DNA of 32,707 nt from Nitrospirae bacterium RBG_16_64_22 (GCA_001803795.1 MHEK01000081.1:1-32707); one strand, 5' to 3'. Shown: positions 16,322-25,330, counted from the first letter of the stretch. Made by a program: numbers and translations. Notes: generated by a model not told the origin, from the letters alone.

Positions 16322-16348
16322 GTTGAAGAACTCCGCCTTGAAAGGCGA
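16322..16348. repeat. Degenerate partial copy of the double-hairpin element
   Basis: GTTGAAGAACTCCGCCTTGA and the next bases match the left end of the element at 23584 (CTTGAAGAACCCCGCCTTGA) with few mismatches, then diverge. Only the first hairpin's left arm and loop survive. Confidence 0.55.
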
Positions 16349-16384
16349 CGCGCAATCGGTGGGCGATCTGCCCCGCGGAGCCGC

Positions 16385-16825
16385 TCAGCCCTTGCCCCCG
16401 GTCAGCACTTCGCGGATCAGTCTGAGCGTCCCGAATACGCCGTAGCTTTGGACGATCGTTCGGAACTTGGAGGACCAGGAGAAGAGGAACTCCAGGGGCT
16501 CGCGGATGTTCTTGTCCCAGGCGAAGTCGTACTCCCAGACGATGCTGTCGCCGGCGCCCAGCCTTCTCAGGATGCCCCAGGTCTTCTCTCGATCCCGATC
16601 CAGAGAGTAGACGCAGACGGCGCTCGGGTCGCCGTTCCAGTACTTGGCGCTCACGACCTCGCCGGAATCCACGAAAGGAGCCAGCTTCTCCGCCAGATCG
16701 AGGATCCTCTCCGCCTTGTCGAAGACGATCCACTTCCCGCCTCGCCGCGCCCATTCCTGCTCGTCGATCCGCGGCGGTCCTTCCGCCAGGAGCCATGTCC
16801 ACAGCCTGTCCTTGTGCCGTCTCAT
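16385..16825 (-). CDS. Uncharacterised protein, DUF1917-like (weak)
   Basis: 146 aa from the ATG at 16825, which has GAGGGG a few bases upstream; the open frame extends to 16849. Visible features: WTWLLAEGPPR near the start, then GKWIVFDKAERILDLAEKL, SAKYWNGDPSAVCVYSLDRDREKTWGILRRLG, and a C-terminal aromatic-rich half (EFLFSWSSKFRTIVQSYGVF). The GKWIVF...SAK...VCVYSLD order reminds me of the DUF1917 'phosphothreonine lyase domain-containing' family; I hold this loosely. It sits 47 bp downstream of priA on the same strand and is probably cotranscribed. Confidence 0.6.
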   Translation of the reverse strand: MRRHKDRLWTWLLAEGPPRIDEQEWARRGGKWIVFDKAERILDLAEKLAPFVDSGEVVSAKYWNGDPSAVCVYSLDRDREKTWGILRRLGAGDSIVWEYDFAWDKNIREPLEFLFSWSSKFRTIVQSYGVFGTLRLIREVLTGGKG

Positions 16826-16872
16826 TTTCCCCCTCGCGCGGCCCGCCAACGGCCCGCGTTGGAGCCTCTCTC

Positions 16873-19140
16873 TTACATGAGACCCACGGGATCGACGTCG
16901 ATCAGCACCGTGAGAGACGAAGCGCCAGGAACGCGTTGAATCGCCCCCATCCCCCGGCGCGCCAGGTCCTTCAACCGGCCGGGTTCCTTGCCTTTGAGGA
17001 GGATGTGCCAGCGGAACTTCCCCTTGAGCCGCGCGAGCGGCGCGGGCGCCGGCCCGAGGACTTCGACAGCGTTTCCGCCCGCCTCCCGCATAGCCGCCGC
17101 GCCCCTCGCGGCGGCCGCCGAGACTTTCGATTCGTCCGCCCCCGTGATCAACACGCGGACGAGACGGACGAAGGGAGGATAACGCACCTCGCGTCTCGCG
17201 GAAAGCTCCGCCTCGGCGAAACCCGCATAGTCATGCTCCCGGACGAAGTCGAGAACCGGGTGCCCTGGCACGAAGGTCTGGACGATGACTTCTCCCGGCA
17301 CCTCTCCCCGTCCGGCCCGCCCCGCCACCTGCATGAGAAGGTGGAACGTCCGCTCCGTCGCCCTGAAATCCGGCACCATGAGCGACGCCTCGGCCAGGAC
17401 GACGCCCACGAGCGACACGCGCGGGAAGTGGTGCCCCTTCGTGACCATCTGCGTCCCGACGAGAATATCCACATCCCCTTCGTTGAGACTGCGGACAAGG
17501 TCGCTGTACGCCCCCCTTTCGCCCATCGTGTCGCGGTCCATCCGGGCGATTCGGGCCGACGGGAACCGCGCCGCAAGCTCCGCCTCGATCTGCTCCGTCC
17601 CCACGCCGAGGGAGGCCATGCGCGTCCCCCCGCACGCCGGGCAGATATCCGGCAGAGGCCGCGCAAAACCGCAGTAGTGGCACCGGGCGGACCTGTCCCC
17701 TTTGTGGACCGTGAGCGTGACACTGCAATGGTCGCACGAGAGCGTCGCGCCGCAGTCGCGGCAGAGGAGAAAGGAGGCCCAGCCGCGCCTGTTCAGGAAG
17801 AGAAGGGACTGCTCTTTGCGGACGAGCCTCTCTTCGACGGCCGAGAGAAGGTCCGGAGAGAGGAACCGGTTGCCCGACCTCCCTCCCCGGAGATCGACGA
17901 TCCTGACGGACGGAAAGACCGCGCCCCCGGCTCGCTCGGGCAGGTCGAGAAGCCGGTACCGGCCTTCACGGGCGTTGTGGAACGTTTCGAGCGAGGGCGT
18001 CGCCGTCCCGAGGACGACGGGGATCCCCGCCCGCTTGGCCCGCATCACGGCCACGTCCCGGGCGTGATACCGGACGCCTTCGTCCTGCCGGTAGGACGGA
18101 TCGTGCTCCTCGTCCACGACGATCAGCCTCAGTCGCTCCACGGGGGCGAAGACGGCCGACCGCACGCCCACGGCCACGCGCGCCTCGCCCGACCGGAGCC
18201 GCTTCCACTGGTCCCTGCGCTCCGCCTCCGTGAGGCCGGAATGGAGGACGGCCACGGCGTCCCCGAGCCGCCGGACGAACCGGCCGATGAGCTGGGGCGT
18301 GAGCGCGATCTCCGGGACGAGGACGAGCGCCCCGCCCCCCTCCCGAACGATCTCCTGGATGAGGCGAAGATAGACCTCCGTCTTTCCGCTCCCCGTGACG
18401 CCGTGAAGGAGGAACGGAGCGAACGTTCCGCCGCGGACGGCCTCGCCGATCGCCTCGACGGCCTTCGCCTGGGCGTCCGAGAGGACGATCGCCCCTTCCC
18501 GCTCGCCCGTATCCGGGTGCGCGGGGCGGGCGGCCTCTCCCTTCCGGAACGCCACGAGTCTCTTCTTTTCGAGAGCGGACGCGGCGGCGGCCGACGCTCC
18601 CGCCGCGCGAAGCGCCGCGAGCGGCATCTCCCCGCCGAAGTCCTGGAGGAGGTCGAGGACGGCTTCCTGCTTCGCCGTCAGCCTCATCCGTGCCGCGGAA
18701 GGGTTGCCGACAAGGGCGACTCGAATCTCCCGCTTCTCTTTCGCGAAGGCCTTTTCCGGGTCGGAGAAACCGGGAGGCAGGATGGTCCGGAGAACGAGGC
18801 CCAGCGCCGCGGCGTAATAGTCTGCCACCCAGCGGGCGAGACCGAGGAGGTCTTCGGAGACGACGGCCTGCTCGTCCGGCGCCGATTCGATCTCCTTCAG
18901 GACGGGGACGCCGGCCTCGCGGACGAGCCCCACGACGAACCCGACGCGGCGGCCCTTGCCGAACGGAACGACGACGCGGTGGCCAGGATGCAGAGTCGCG
19001 GCCAGACGGGACGGCACGGCGTAGTGGAACAACTTGTCCACCCGCTGACCGATGGCGACTTCGGCGATGGAACATCTCGCAGTCCGCGTAACTTCCAAGA
19101 GACGAGCCCCGGGGTTGTTGATGAGGGAGAATATCCGCAC
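16873..19140 (-). CDS. priA: Primosomal protein N', replication restart helicase PriA
   Basis: 755 aa, normal for PriA. It reloads the replicative helicase at stalled forks. N-terminal 3'-OH-binding region (about 24-120, ending WVADYYAAALG), Walker A GVTGSGKT (247-254), DEEH box (343-346), GTATPS (378-383), and eight zinc-binding cysteines at about 460, 463, 469, 472, 487, 490, 500, 503 (CRDC, CDHC, CHYC, CPAC). The motif LVGTQMVTKGHHFP and the C-terminal half are intact. The GTG at 19140 has a G-rich sequence too close to be a good binding site, and the first ~22 residues are not family-like, so the true start may lie around 19080-19100. The upstream SDR gene diverges. Confidence 0.93.
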   Translation of the reverse strand: MRIFSLINNPGARLLEVTRTARCSIAEVAIGQRVDKLFHYAVPSRLAATLHPGHRVVVPFGKGRRVGFVVGLVREAGVPVLKEIESAPDEQAVVSEDLLGLARWVADYYAAALGLVLRTILPPGFSDPEKAFAKEKREIRVALVGNPSAARMRLTAKQEAVLDLLQDFGGEMPLAALRAAGASAAAASALEKKRLVAFRKGEAARPAHPDTGEREGAIVLSDAQAKAVEAIGEAVRGGTFAPFLLHGVTGSGKTEVYLRLIQEIVREGGGALVLVPEIALTPQLIGRFVRRLGDAVAVLHSGLTEAERRDQWKRLRSGEARVAVGVRSAVFAPVERLRLIVVDEEHDPSYRQDEGVRYHARDVAVMRAKRAGIPVVLGTATPSLETFHNAREGRYRLLDLPERAGGAVFPSVRIVDLRGGRSGNRFLSPDLLSAVEERLVRKEQSLLFLNRRGWASFLLCRDCGATLSCDHCSVTLTVHKGDRSARCHYCGFARPLPDICPACGGTRMASLGVGTEQIEAELAARFPSARIARMDRDTMGERGAYSDLVRSLNEGDVDILVGTQMVTKGHHFPRVSLVGVVLAEASLMVPDFRATERTFHLLMQVAGRAGRGEVPGEVIVQTFVPGHPVLDFVREHDYAGFAEAELSARREVRYPPFVRLVRVLITGADESKVSAAAARGAAAMREAGGNAVEVLGPAPAPLARLKGKFRWHILLKGKEPGRLKDLARRGMGAIQRVPGASSLTVLIDVDPVGLM

Positions 19141-19301
19141 CCCTCCCCTTGGGGAGGAGAGCCCGCTGGAACCGAGGGCGAAGGCCGGGAACTCGGCCGC
19201 GCGTTCCCGGGCGGCGGTTTTGCGGGCATTCTAGTCCCCATGGTTCCCGTCGGGGAAATGAAAATGCGGCGGCCCGGGCGGCTCATGTCAAGAGCGGCTC
19301 G

Positions 19302-19330
19302 TTGCAACCGGTTCGGCGGGGGCGTATCAT
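19302..19330 (+). promoter_or_regulatory. Promoter of the SDR gene
   Basis: -35 TTGCAA (19302-19307), 17-bp spacer, -10 TATCAT (19325-19330), 35 bp ahead of the GTG at 19365. Confidence 0.6.
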
Positions 19331-19364
19331 TCCCCAAAGTGGGATTGCGCGAGGCGACACGGCC

Positions 19365-20279
19365 GTGATTCTCGTCACAGGCGCCACAGGATTCATCGGC
19401 TCGAACCTCGTCCGGCGGCTCAAGACCGACGGGAAAGAGGTCCGGGCCCTCGTCCGCAATGCGGAGAAGGCGCGCCGCATCCTGGGACCGGACGCGGAGA
19501 CGGCCGTCGGGGACGTCTCCGACCCTGCGTCCCTCGCCCGCGCCGCCGAGGGCGCCGACACGGTTATCCACCTCGTCGGGATTATCCAGAAGGCGAAGGG
19601 GGCCTCTTTCGAAGCAATTCACGTCCGGGGAACGGAGAACGTCCTCGCCGCCGCACGGGAGAAGAACGTCCGCCGGTTCGTCTTCCAGAGCGCTCTCGGC
19701 ACGAGGCCCAACGCCGCGTCCCGGTATCATCAGACCAAGTGGGAGGCCGAGGAGCGGGTCCGGGCCTCCGGCCTCTCCTGGACAATCCTCAGGCCGTCGC
19801 TCGTATACGGCCGGGGAGACGACTTCACCGTCCGGCTTGCCGATGTGATCCGCCTCTCGCCGGCCGTGCCGGTTCTGGGCAGCGGGAAGAGCCGGTTCCA
19901 GCCGGTCTATGTCGACGACATGACCGCTTGTCTCGCGCGCGCAACGGATGACGCCCACGCCGGCCAGACCATGGAAATCGGCGGACCGGACATTCTCACG
20001 CTCGATCAGATTGTTGAAGAAATTGCGCGGGCCCTGGGACGCCGCCGCTTGTTCGTTCACGTCCCGATCCCGTTCGTCCGTCCCGCCGCGAGGCTCTTCG
20101 AGATCTTTCTTCCATCGCCGCCCGTGACGGTCGATCAACTGACGATGCTCGGAGAAGACAACATCTGCGCCGAGAACGCCGCGCCTTCCCTCGTCGGGAC
20201 GCCACTCGTCCCGTTCCGCGACGGGATTCGGCGGGTCTTCTCCGCTTCGGCCGCGGAATCCCCGGCCTCGCGGGCCTGA
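19365..20279 (+). CDS. NAD(P)-binding SDR, NDUFA9-like epimerase/dehydratase family
   Basis: 304 aa from the GTG at 19365. N-terminal Rossmann motif VTGATGFIGSNLVRRL, then DVSDPASLARAAEGADTVIHLVG, RFVFQSALG, and a YxxxK-type site YHQTKWEAEE (atypical SDR). The C-terminus carries QPVYVDDMTACL and MEIGGPDILTLDQIVEEIA, typical of the complex-I NDUFA9-like atypical SDR subgroup. The open frame runs back to 19149, but the family begins exactly at the codon after GTG, and a promoter is seen at 19302-19330. Substrate unknown; members are often annotated as NAD(P)H-binding or nucleotide-sugar epimerase-like proteins. 65 bp separate it from the HEAT gene. Confidence 0.88.
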   Translation: MILVTGATGFIGSNLVRRLKTDGKEVRALVRNAEKARRILGPDAETAVGDVSDPASLARAAEGADTVIHLVGIIQKAKGASFEAIHVRGTENVLAAAREKNVRRFVFQSALGTRPNAASRYHQTKWEAEERVRASGLSWTILRPSLVYGRGDDFTVRLADVIRLSPAVPVLGSGKSRFQPVYVDDMTACLARATDDAHAGQTMEIGGPDILTLDQIVEEIARALGRRRLFVHVPIPFVRPAARLFEIFLPSPPVTVDQLTMLGEDNICAENAAPSLVGTPLVPFRDGIRRVFSASAAESPASRA

Positions 20280-20344
20280 CGAGGACAGGAGGAGATCCTT
20301 TCGCGGTTGGGTTCGCCTCAAACCCGCGCTCATGGACAAGACCG

Positions 20345-22432
20345 ATGCCTCCTGCAATCGATACCGTCCTCCGTTTGTTGAACACCCTCTTCAAGCAGGG
20401 ACGGTTCTACAAGCCCGACCATCCGACGCTCAGGGCGCGAATCGACGACCTTCTCGCCGCGCTTGAACCGGCGTGGACGTGGACCGAGGGAAGGACCTTG
20501 TCCGTCGGCGCGCTGAAGGGAAAGTTCCTGGTCAACCGGGAAGCGCCGGGGCGGATGACGCCGATCATCCAGAGCCTCACGGAGATGTTCGAGGACGCCG
20601 GTCTTCTCACGCTGGAAATCCGGGAAGGCGTGACGGCCCAGGAGATCGGCCGTCTCGCAGAGGCGGTCGGTCTCGGCCGCCAGCGGATCCGGGCGGCCGG
20701 GGGGATCGCGGTTCTCGTCCCTCCCGAATCCATCCCGCACATCGTCATCCGCGCGGCGGACTGGGAAAAACTGCTCGAGGCGGGGAGCGTGGCCGCGGGA
20801 GACTCACCGGACCAGCGGCCTTTCGAAGAGCGCCTTCTCCAGGCGATCATGAACGGATCGCCTCTTGCGGGCGGACCCGGCGGGCCCGCGAGCGCCGCGC
20901 CCATGGCCTTGGCTTTGCGCGGGGCCGTGGCGAGGAACCCGCGCCTGGCCCAGCGGATCGCCGCCGTCGGATCGGCGATCGCGCGGAGCGGCGAGACGAC
21001 CCAGCCGGACGCCGTCGTCGATCTCTTCGAACGTCTCGACCGCTATTTTCAAGCCCTTCCCGCCCAGGAGCGGGAGATGCTTCTCGGCCGCATCGCGGAC
21101 TCGATTCCCGCCCCCTCCGAGCCGGATTCCGGTGCGGGCGCCGGCGCACCCGACCGCGTGGACCGGATGATCGACGAATTCTCTTCCATTCAGTTCCTGG
21201 ACGTCATGGCATCGCTGGTCGTCCGCGAGGGGAAGGCCTCGGAGCGCCTGCGCTCCGTCTTTTCGAATCTCGCGCCGGAGGAGGTCGAGACGCAGATCCT
21301 CCCGCGGGTCCGCGCGGAGGGGGAACGCGCCCGCCGGGGAGAAGGGAAGTACCCGTCCGGTGTCTGGAAGAGCGTCGAACAGCTCCTCCTCAGGCGGTCC
21401 GAATCTTCCTACATGGGCTCCACCTACGCTCAGTCGCTCGACTTCCTGGCGGAAGACCTGCTCGACGTGGAGGCCACGCCCGAAGCGGCGGCGAAGGCGC
21501 GGGAGCTCTCCGCGACCCTGTCGGACGACGCCATCGAGTGGAACAAGACCCTCGTTCTTCTGGAGCTCCTCTCGTTTCAATCCGATCCGGAATTCTTCCG
21601 GCGGACGGTCGAGGATCTCGTCGAGACGGCCCAGGCGTACGCCGCGTCCGCCCAGTACGACCGGGCGCACAAGGTCATAAGCGATCTCAGGAACGTCTTC
21701 GATCTCTCGCTTTCGGAAGACCCGCTCCAGGGCGTCCTCGCCGAGGTCATCTCCCGTTTCCGCGTCGAAGACGCCGTCGCCACGCTCATGGATTCCTTCG
21801 AGGAGATCCCGGAGGCGCAGAGAGCGGCGGCGGAACTTCTTCTCGCCCGGTTCCCGGAACGGTCGACCGCGGTCCTTCTTCCGAACCTCTATCAGGAGAC
21901 CCGCCGGCGGGTCCGCCGTTACATTATCTCGGTCCTGATCGCCCTCGGCCCGCCGGTCGTTCCGCCCGTAATGGAAAGTCTGGATGACTCCCGGTGGTAC
22001 GTTGTCCGGAACGGAATTCACGTTCTCGGGGAGTTGAAGGCCGAGGAGGCGGCCATCCCCATCTCGCGCCTGGCCCGCCACTTCCATGAGCGGGTCCGGC
22101 AGGAGGCGGTCGCCGCGCTCGGCAAGATCGGCTCGCGCCGCGGTCTTCCGGTTCTGGGTGCGATCCTGGAGAAGGAAGCGTGGCTCGCCACCTGGCCGGG
22201 CCGAAGGGACGAGTCGCTCCGTCTCGCGGCGGCGCGGGCGATCGCGGAGATCGGCGCCCGGACGGGATCACGCGAAGCGGCGGACCTGCTTCGGAAAGGG
22301 GCCGCCGCGAAGAGTCCGGAACTCCGCGAGTTGTGCGAGGGCCTTCTGGTCCGCCTCTCTCCCCACGGACAGGAGGACCCTGCGTCCGCGACCGAGACGT
22401 CCGACGGCCGTGAAGAGGGAAGGCATGCCTGA
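20345..22432 (+). CDS. HEAT-repeat protein with an N-terminal domain shared with the neighbouring HD-GYP protein
   Basis: 695 aa, no signal peptide, probably cytoplasmic. Residues 1-120 (DTVLRLLNTLFKQGRFYKPDHPTL..., ending LEIREGVTAQEIGRLAEAVG) align by eye with the first 110 residues of the next gene's product. The central part (about 150-500) is helical without a recognised domain. The C-terminal ~200 residues contain HEAT/PBS-lyase-like units: VRRYIISVLIALGPPVVPPV, SRWYVVRNGIHVLGELKAEEAA, ERVRQEAVAALGKIGSRRGL, SLRLAAARAIAEIGARTG. HEAT arrays serve as protein scaffolds. It overlaps the HD-GYP gene by 8 bp, so the two are coupled and likely partners. Confidence 0.85.
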   Translation: MPPAIDTVLRLLNTLFKQGRFYKPDHPTLRARIDDLLAALEPAWTWTEGRTLSVGALKGKFLVNREAPGRMTPIIQSLTEMFEDAGLLTLEIREGVTAQEIGRLAEAVGLGRQRIRAAGGIAVLVPPESIPHIVIRAADWEKLLEAGSVAAGDSPDQRPFEERLLQAIMNGSPLAGGPGGPASAAPMALALRGAVARNPRLAQRIAAVGSAIARSGETTQPDAVVDLFERLDRYFQALPAQEREMLLGRIADSIPAPSEPDSGAGAGAPDRVDRMIDEFSSIQFLDVMASLVVREGKASERLRSVFSNLAPEEVETQILPRVRAEGERARRGEGKYPSGVWKSVEQLLLRRSESSYMGSTYAQSLDFLAEDLLDVEATPEAAAKARELSATLSDDAIEWNKTLVLLELLSFQSDPEFFRRTVEDLVETAQAYAASAQYDRAHKVISDLRNVFDLSLSEDPLQGVLAEVISRFRVEDAVATLMDSFEEIPEAQRAAAELLLARFPERSTAVLLPNLYQETRRRVRRYIISVLIALGPPVVPPVMESLDDSRWYVVRNGIHVLGELKAEEAAIPISRLARHFHERVRQEAVAALGKIGSRRGLPVLGAILEKEAWLATWPGRRDESLRLAAARAIAEIGARTGSREAADLLRKGAAAKSPELRELCEGLLVRLSPHGQEDPASATETSDGREEGRHA

Positions 22433-23588
22433 ATCGATCGAGACGCTCATCCGCGATCTGTCTATCGCCCTCCGCGTCCGGGCGATGTACACGGCCGATC
22501 ATGCCTCGGCGCAACAGGCCGGGAGGCGCCTCTTTCAGACCCTGCAGGATCTCCTCGACGAGAGAAAAGAGGTCCGGATCGGAGCCGTCGGCGGAGAACT
22601 TGTGGGGGAGGGCTTGCGGAGCGACAGGACCAACGCCGTCGCCGCAAGCCTCGTTCGGCTCCTCTCGTCGCGGCGGATCGACATGCTCGTTTTCCAGTCC
22701 GGGGTGACGGCGGAGGAACTGGGCGCCTTTCTCGACGTCATGGCGATCCGGCCGGCCGACCTCAAGGAAGAGGGCATCCCCGCCATCCTCTCCCGCCGCG
22801 GCGTGACACACATCGCCGCCGGCCAGATCGATCTTTCCGGCGAGGCGGCCGCGCCCCTCCCCGCGGACGCCGACCTCTCCGCGTTCTACCGGGGGGGCGT
22901 GGCGATCATCTCGGAAGTCATCCGCGAGTTCAGCGCGGGAAACCGGGCGCAGGTTTCCCTGGCCAAGGAGATCGTCGGGGGAATCGTCGGCGCCGTCGAG
23001 AAGGACTTGGCGGCCCTTCCCCTCCTGGCCACGCTCCGAAACCACGACGACTACACGTTCACGCACGCCCTGAACGTCGGAGTCCTCACCGTCGCCCAGG
23101 CCAAGTCGCTCGCCCTGCCCGAGCGGGACCTTTTCGCCGTGGGGATCGCCGGCCTCCTCCATGACCTGGGGAAACAGCGGATCCCCCCCGAGATCCTTGG
23201 AAAGCCCGCGCTGCTCACGGACGACGAGTTCGCCCTCATGCAGATGCATCCGATCTACGGGGCCGAGGCCGTTCGAAACGTCGGGACCGTTCCGGACCTC
23301 GTCACGACCGTGGCGTTCGAGCACCACCTGGGGATCGATTTCTCGGGCTACCCCAGGCTCGGCCGGCGATGGACGCTCAACCTCGCCTCCCGCCTCACGA
23401 CGATCGCCGACTCCTTCGACGCCCTGCGGACGAATCGGCCCTACCGCTCGGGCATCACGATCGAGCAGGCCTTCGACATCATGCGCGCGAAGAGAGGGTC
23501 CCTCTACGACCCGGAGCTGTTCGACAACTTCGAGCGGCTGATCAAGTCGCTCGCCGGGTCGGGAAAGGGCGGCGGGCCGGTCACTTGA
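22425..23588 (+). CDS. HD-GYP domain protein (probable c-di-GMP phosphodiesterase)
   Basis: 387 aa from the ATG at 22425, preceded by GAGGGA. Residues 1-115 are the domain shared with the HEAT protein (ETLIRDLSIALRVRAMYTADHA..., QSGVTAEELGAFLDVMA). Residues about 195-375 are HD-GYP: HALNVGVLTVAQAKSL, HD at 246-247 in GLLHDLGKQRIPPEI, H276 in MHPIYGAEAV, H300-H301, then GYP at 308-310. The stretch before GYP is HHLGIDFSGYP rather than the usual HHERxDGxGYP, so DG is replaced; activity is likely but not assured. The TGA stop lies within the palindromic element at 23584-23704. It could counteract the diguanylate cyclase at 4837. Confidence 0.88.
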   Translation: MPESIETLIRDLSIALRVRAMYTADHASAQQAGRRLFQTLQDLLDERKEVRIGAVGGELVGEGLRSDRTNAVAASLVRLLSSRRIDMLVFQSGVTAEELGAFLDVMAIRPADLKEEGIPAILSRRGVTHIAAGQIDLSGEAAAPLPADADLSAFYRGGVAIISEVIREFSAGNRAQVSLAKEIVGGIVGAVEKDLAALPLLATLRNHDDYTFTHALNVGVLTVAQAKSLALPERDLFAVGIAGLLHDLGKQRIPPEILGKPALLTDDEFALMQMHPIYGAEAVRNVGTVPDLVTTVAFEHHLGIDFSGYPRLGRRWTLNLASRLTTIADSFDALRTNRPYRSGITIEQAFDIMRAKRGSLYDPELFDNFERLIKSLAGSGKGGGPVT

Positions 23589-23704
23589 AGAACCCCGCCT
23601 TGAAAGGCGGGGATTCTCCGACCTCTAAGGTACTTTGCGTTATTTGCATTCGTGCGCCTTCCCCCGCCCCAAGGGGCGGGGATTGCGGCGCACTTTGCGG
23701 TTCA
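23584..23704. repeat. ~121-bp double-hairpin palindromic element, copy A
   Basis: Two perfect hairpins: CCCCGCCT-TGAA-AGGCGGGG (23592-23611) and CCCCGCCCC-AA-GGGGCGGGG (23662-23681), separated by ~50 bp. Copy B at 31728-31849 is the same sequence in inverted orientation with only a few differences. Between convergent HD-GYP and fhs genes; the HD-GYP TGA (23586-23588) is inside its end and the fhs stop is 6 bp past the other end. Either arm could act as a terminator, though no T-tract follows. REP/MITE-like. Confidence 0.9.
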
Positions 23705-23710
23705 TGACGC

Positions 23711-25330
23711 CTAGCGGAGTCCTCGGACTTCTCCCGTGGCCGGATCGAGCGCGATCCGCTCCGTCGCCGGGACGCTGGGAAGGCCCGGCATCGTCTGGAT
23801 GTCCCCGGCCAGGGCGTACAGAAACCCCGCTCCCGCCGAGAGGCGGACGTCGCTGATGGGAACGATGAATCCGCGGGGGGCGCCCCGCGCCTCCCGGTCG
23901 TGCGAAAGGGATAGGTGCGTCTTCGCCATGCAGATGGGGAGGCCGCCGTACCCGAACCGGGCGGCGTCGGCGAGGTTGCGGCGGGCCAGGGGCGAGAGGG
24001 CGATCCCTTCTCCCCCGTAGATGTCCCGCACGATCCGCTCCATTTTCCGCTCGGCCGGCATCTTGTCGGGATACAGAAAGCGGAACGCGGACTTTCGACG
24101 GGCGGCCTTGAGGACCGCTTTCGCCAGTCCCGCTCCCCCCGGGCTTCCCTCGGAATACGCCGTGCAGGGCACCGCGTCCGCGGCCCCGGCCTTTCGCGCC
24201 GACCGGCAGACGAGCGCGACCTCCGCCGGATCGTCCCCCGGAAAAACGTTGACCGCCACGACGCCCGGAACGCCGTGCCTTTTCCCGATCCGGATCATCC
24301 GGACGAGATTGGCCATGCCCCGGACGAGCGCTTTGCGATCGGCGCCGCCCCCATGGTGCTTGAGCGCGCGGACCGTGGCCACGATCACGGCCGCGTGCGG
24401 CTTGAGACCCGACACGCGGCACTTGATGTTGAAGAACTTCTCCGCGCCCAGGTCCGCGGCGAACCCGGCTTCGGTCACGACCGCGTCGGCCAATCGAACG
24501 GCGGCGAGATCGGCCAGGACCGAGGAATTGCCGTGGGCGATGTTCCCGAAGGGGCCCGCGTGCATGAGGACCGGCGTCCCTTCGGCCGTCTGGACTAGAT
24601 TGGGAAGGAGGGCGTCCTTGAGGAGAGCGGCCATTGCCCCGTGCACCTTGAGGTCGGAGGCCGTCACATACGTCCCGTCCCTCCGCCTGCCGACGACGAT
24701 CCGGCCGAGACGGGCAAGAAGGTCCGGCCGGTCCTTCGCGAGAGCGAGAATGGCCATGACTTCCGACGCGGCCGTGATGACGAACGATCCCTGCCGCAGG
24801 GGGCCGTCGGCCCGTCCGCCGAGACCGGTGACGATCTGCCGAAGGGGCCGGTCCTCCATATCGAGGGCCCGCGGCCAGAGGACCGTCCGGGCGTCGATTT
24901 CCAGAGGGTTCCCGTGGTGGAGGTGATTGTCGATGACGGCGGCCAGAAGGTTGTGGGCGGCCGTGACCGCGTGGAAGTCGCCCGTGAAGTGGAGATTAAT
25001 GTCCGCCGCCGGCTCGACCGTCGCCTTGCCCCCGCCCGTCGCGCCTCCCTTGATCCCGAAGACGGGACCGAGAGAAGGCTGTCGCAGACAGACGACGGAG
25101 CGGACGCCCTCCCGGACGAGCGCCATCCCGAGACCGACGGCCACCGTCGTCTTTCCCTCCCCCGCGGGCGTCGGGGTCATCGCCGTCACGAGGATGTACC
25201 GGGCGTCGGGACGGACGCGCCTGGACACGAACGCTTCCAGCGGGATCTTCGCCATGCCTCTTCCGTACGGAACGATCTCGCCGGGTGAAAGGCCCAGGTC
25301 CGCCGCGACGTCGGTTATGGATCGAGTCAT
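23711..25330 (-). CDS. fhs: Formate-tetrahydrofolate ligase
   Basis: 539 aa, close to the usual ~555. ATP-dependent activation of formate to 10-formyl-THF in one-carbon metabolism. Hallmarks: ATP-binding loop TPTPAGEGKTTVAVGLG (52-68), LRQPSLGPVFGIKGGATGGG, FTGDFHAVTAAHNLLAAVIDNHLHHGN, EAGFAADLGAEKFFNIKCR, and the C-terminal GAGFLYALAGDIQTMPGLP. The whole length is present. A perfect TATAAT lies upstream (25414-25419). In acetogens it belongs to the Wood-Ljungdahl methyl branch, but here it stands alone, so a housekeeping or serine/purine role is equally possible. Confidence 0.95.
   Translation of the reverse strand: MTRSITDVAADLGLSPGEIVPYGRGMAKIPLEAFVSRRVRPDARYILVTAMTPTPAGEGKTTVAVGLGMALVREGVRSVVCLRQPSLGPVFGIKGGATGGGKATVEPAADINLHFTGDFHAVTAAHNLLAAVIDNHLHHGNPLEIDARTVLWPRALDMEDRPLRQIVTGLGGRADGPLRQGSFVITAASEVMAILALAKDRPDLLARLGRIVVGRRRDGTYVTASDLKVHGAMAALLKDALLPNLVQTAEGTPVLMHAGPFGNIAHGNSSVLADLAAVRLADAVVTEAGFAADLGAEKFFNIKCRVSGLKPHAAVIVATVRALKHHGGGADRKALVRGMANLVRMIRIGKRHGVPGVVAVNVFPGDDPAEVALVCRSARKAGAADAVPCTAYSEGSPGGAGLAKAVLKAARRKSAFRFLYPDKMPAERKMERIVRDIYGGEGIALSPLARRNLADAARFGYGGLPICMAKTHLSLSHDREARGAPRGFIVPISDVRLSAGAGFLYALAGDIQTMPGLPSVPATERIALDPATGEVRGLR

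Noticed and set aside
16795-19368. 857-codon open frame on the plus strand opposite priA
   Set aside because: Arg/Pro/Asp-rich antisense frame; priA has all its motifs on the other strand.
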